Below are positions 63,593 to 64,000 of a stretch of 64,000 nt of DNA, in pieces. The position numbers were made by a program, and so were the translations under genes. The stretch's first letter is position 1. Each line of letters opens with the position of its first letter. The notes beneath the pieces were generated by a model that worked only from the letters and a program-made list of their open reading frames with translations, was not told the DNA's origin and did no database searches. Source of the DNA: Owenia fusiformis (Eukaryota; Annelida; Polychaeta; Sabellida; Oweniidae); assembly GCA_903813345.2 (NCBI GenBank), contig CAIIXF020000002.1:20970455-21034454 (forward strand). The letters run 5' to 3'.

Positions 63593-64000
63593 GTGAGATT
63601 ATTAAAACGCTCAGATAGCATGAGATAACTTCTTCGAAAAAAATTCCCGGGGGAGAACACCCCTTGACCCTTGAGACTAATGATTCACACAAACAATAAC
63701 TTTTGGGGGTGTATTTACATAAATAGATAATATCAAGAATGACTTTTTAAATCTTTTGGATAAATGCAGTGAAAAAAAACTGATAAATAGTCATAGCAGA
63801 ATTGCATGTCATGGGAAAGTATAATATGTTCAAATCGCATGTTATATCCACTTTTACTGCCACTATAGAAACAATTGCAAACCAGTGTCTTAATATTCTC
63901 GCTAGTAATGCCCATATCACACTTTTCTTTAACATTTGAATAAACTGCCTAATTTTCTGATATTTCTAGATAATTTCATGCTGTTAACTCTGTTCCTTGC
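63593..64000 (+). other. Start of GALNT intron 1
   Basis: AT-rich non-coding sequence after the donor at 63593; no further exon is visible before the window ends. Confidence 0.6.

Overview
The window is a eukaryotic genomic segment. Genes are split by canonical GT-AG introns, non-coding DNA is AT-rich, and short inverted-repeat transposons and minisatellites are dense. The protein repertoire (a FRMPD scaffold, FEM1, AIFM1, a GALNT) and the repeat types point to a marine invertebrate, perhaps a lophotrochozoan or an invertebrate deuterostome. I cannot name the species or phylum from sequence alone. || Layout. (1) 1-14977: no gene I can identify with confidence. It holds terminal-inverted-repeat elements, two compound palindromes, a 34-bp satellite (10926-11850) and one unexplained exon-like ORF on the minus strand (about 10483-10809). 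(2) 14978-42623, plus strand: 18 exons of a WW-PDZ-FERM scaffold of the FRMPD3/FRMPD4 (Preso) type, joined here in one continuous frame (1818 residues); the 5' end lies upstream or is unrecognised. Its 10.4-kb WW-PDZ intron contains a separate four-exon gene on the same strand (20017-22146) for a small secreted, cysteine-rich, EMI-like protein with a furin-type site. (3) 47501-50276, minus strand: a divergent FEM1-like ankyrin/TPR protein, substrate receptor of a CUL2 ubiquitin ligase by homology. (4) 53273-62543, minus strand: a complete 12-exon AIFM1 gene (656 residues) for the mitochondrial FAD/NADH oxidoreductase. Its membrane-anchor region is built from a segment resembling the small mitochondrial Deltamethrin_res (prag01) proteins. 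(5) 63298-63592, plus strand: first exon of a polypeptide GalNAc-transferase, head to head with AIFM1 across 754 bp. || The most striking pattern is repeated tandem amplification of splice junctions. In FRMPD, the WW-exon donor is in a 69-bp x 3 array, the PDZ-exon acceptor in a 53-bp x ~23 array (each unit carries 19 nt of intron plus the first 34 nt of the exon), and a FERM-exon acceptor in a 75-bp duplication that stays in frame. In AIFM1, the exon 8 donor is in a 44-bp x ~6 array, and intron 9 holds a copy of the exon 10 flanks with exon 10 precisely absent. This looks like a recurring route by which minisatellites and decoy splice sites arise in this genome.
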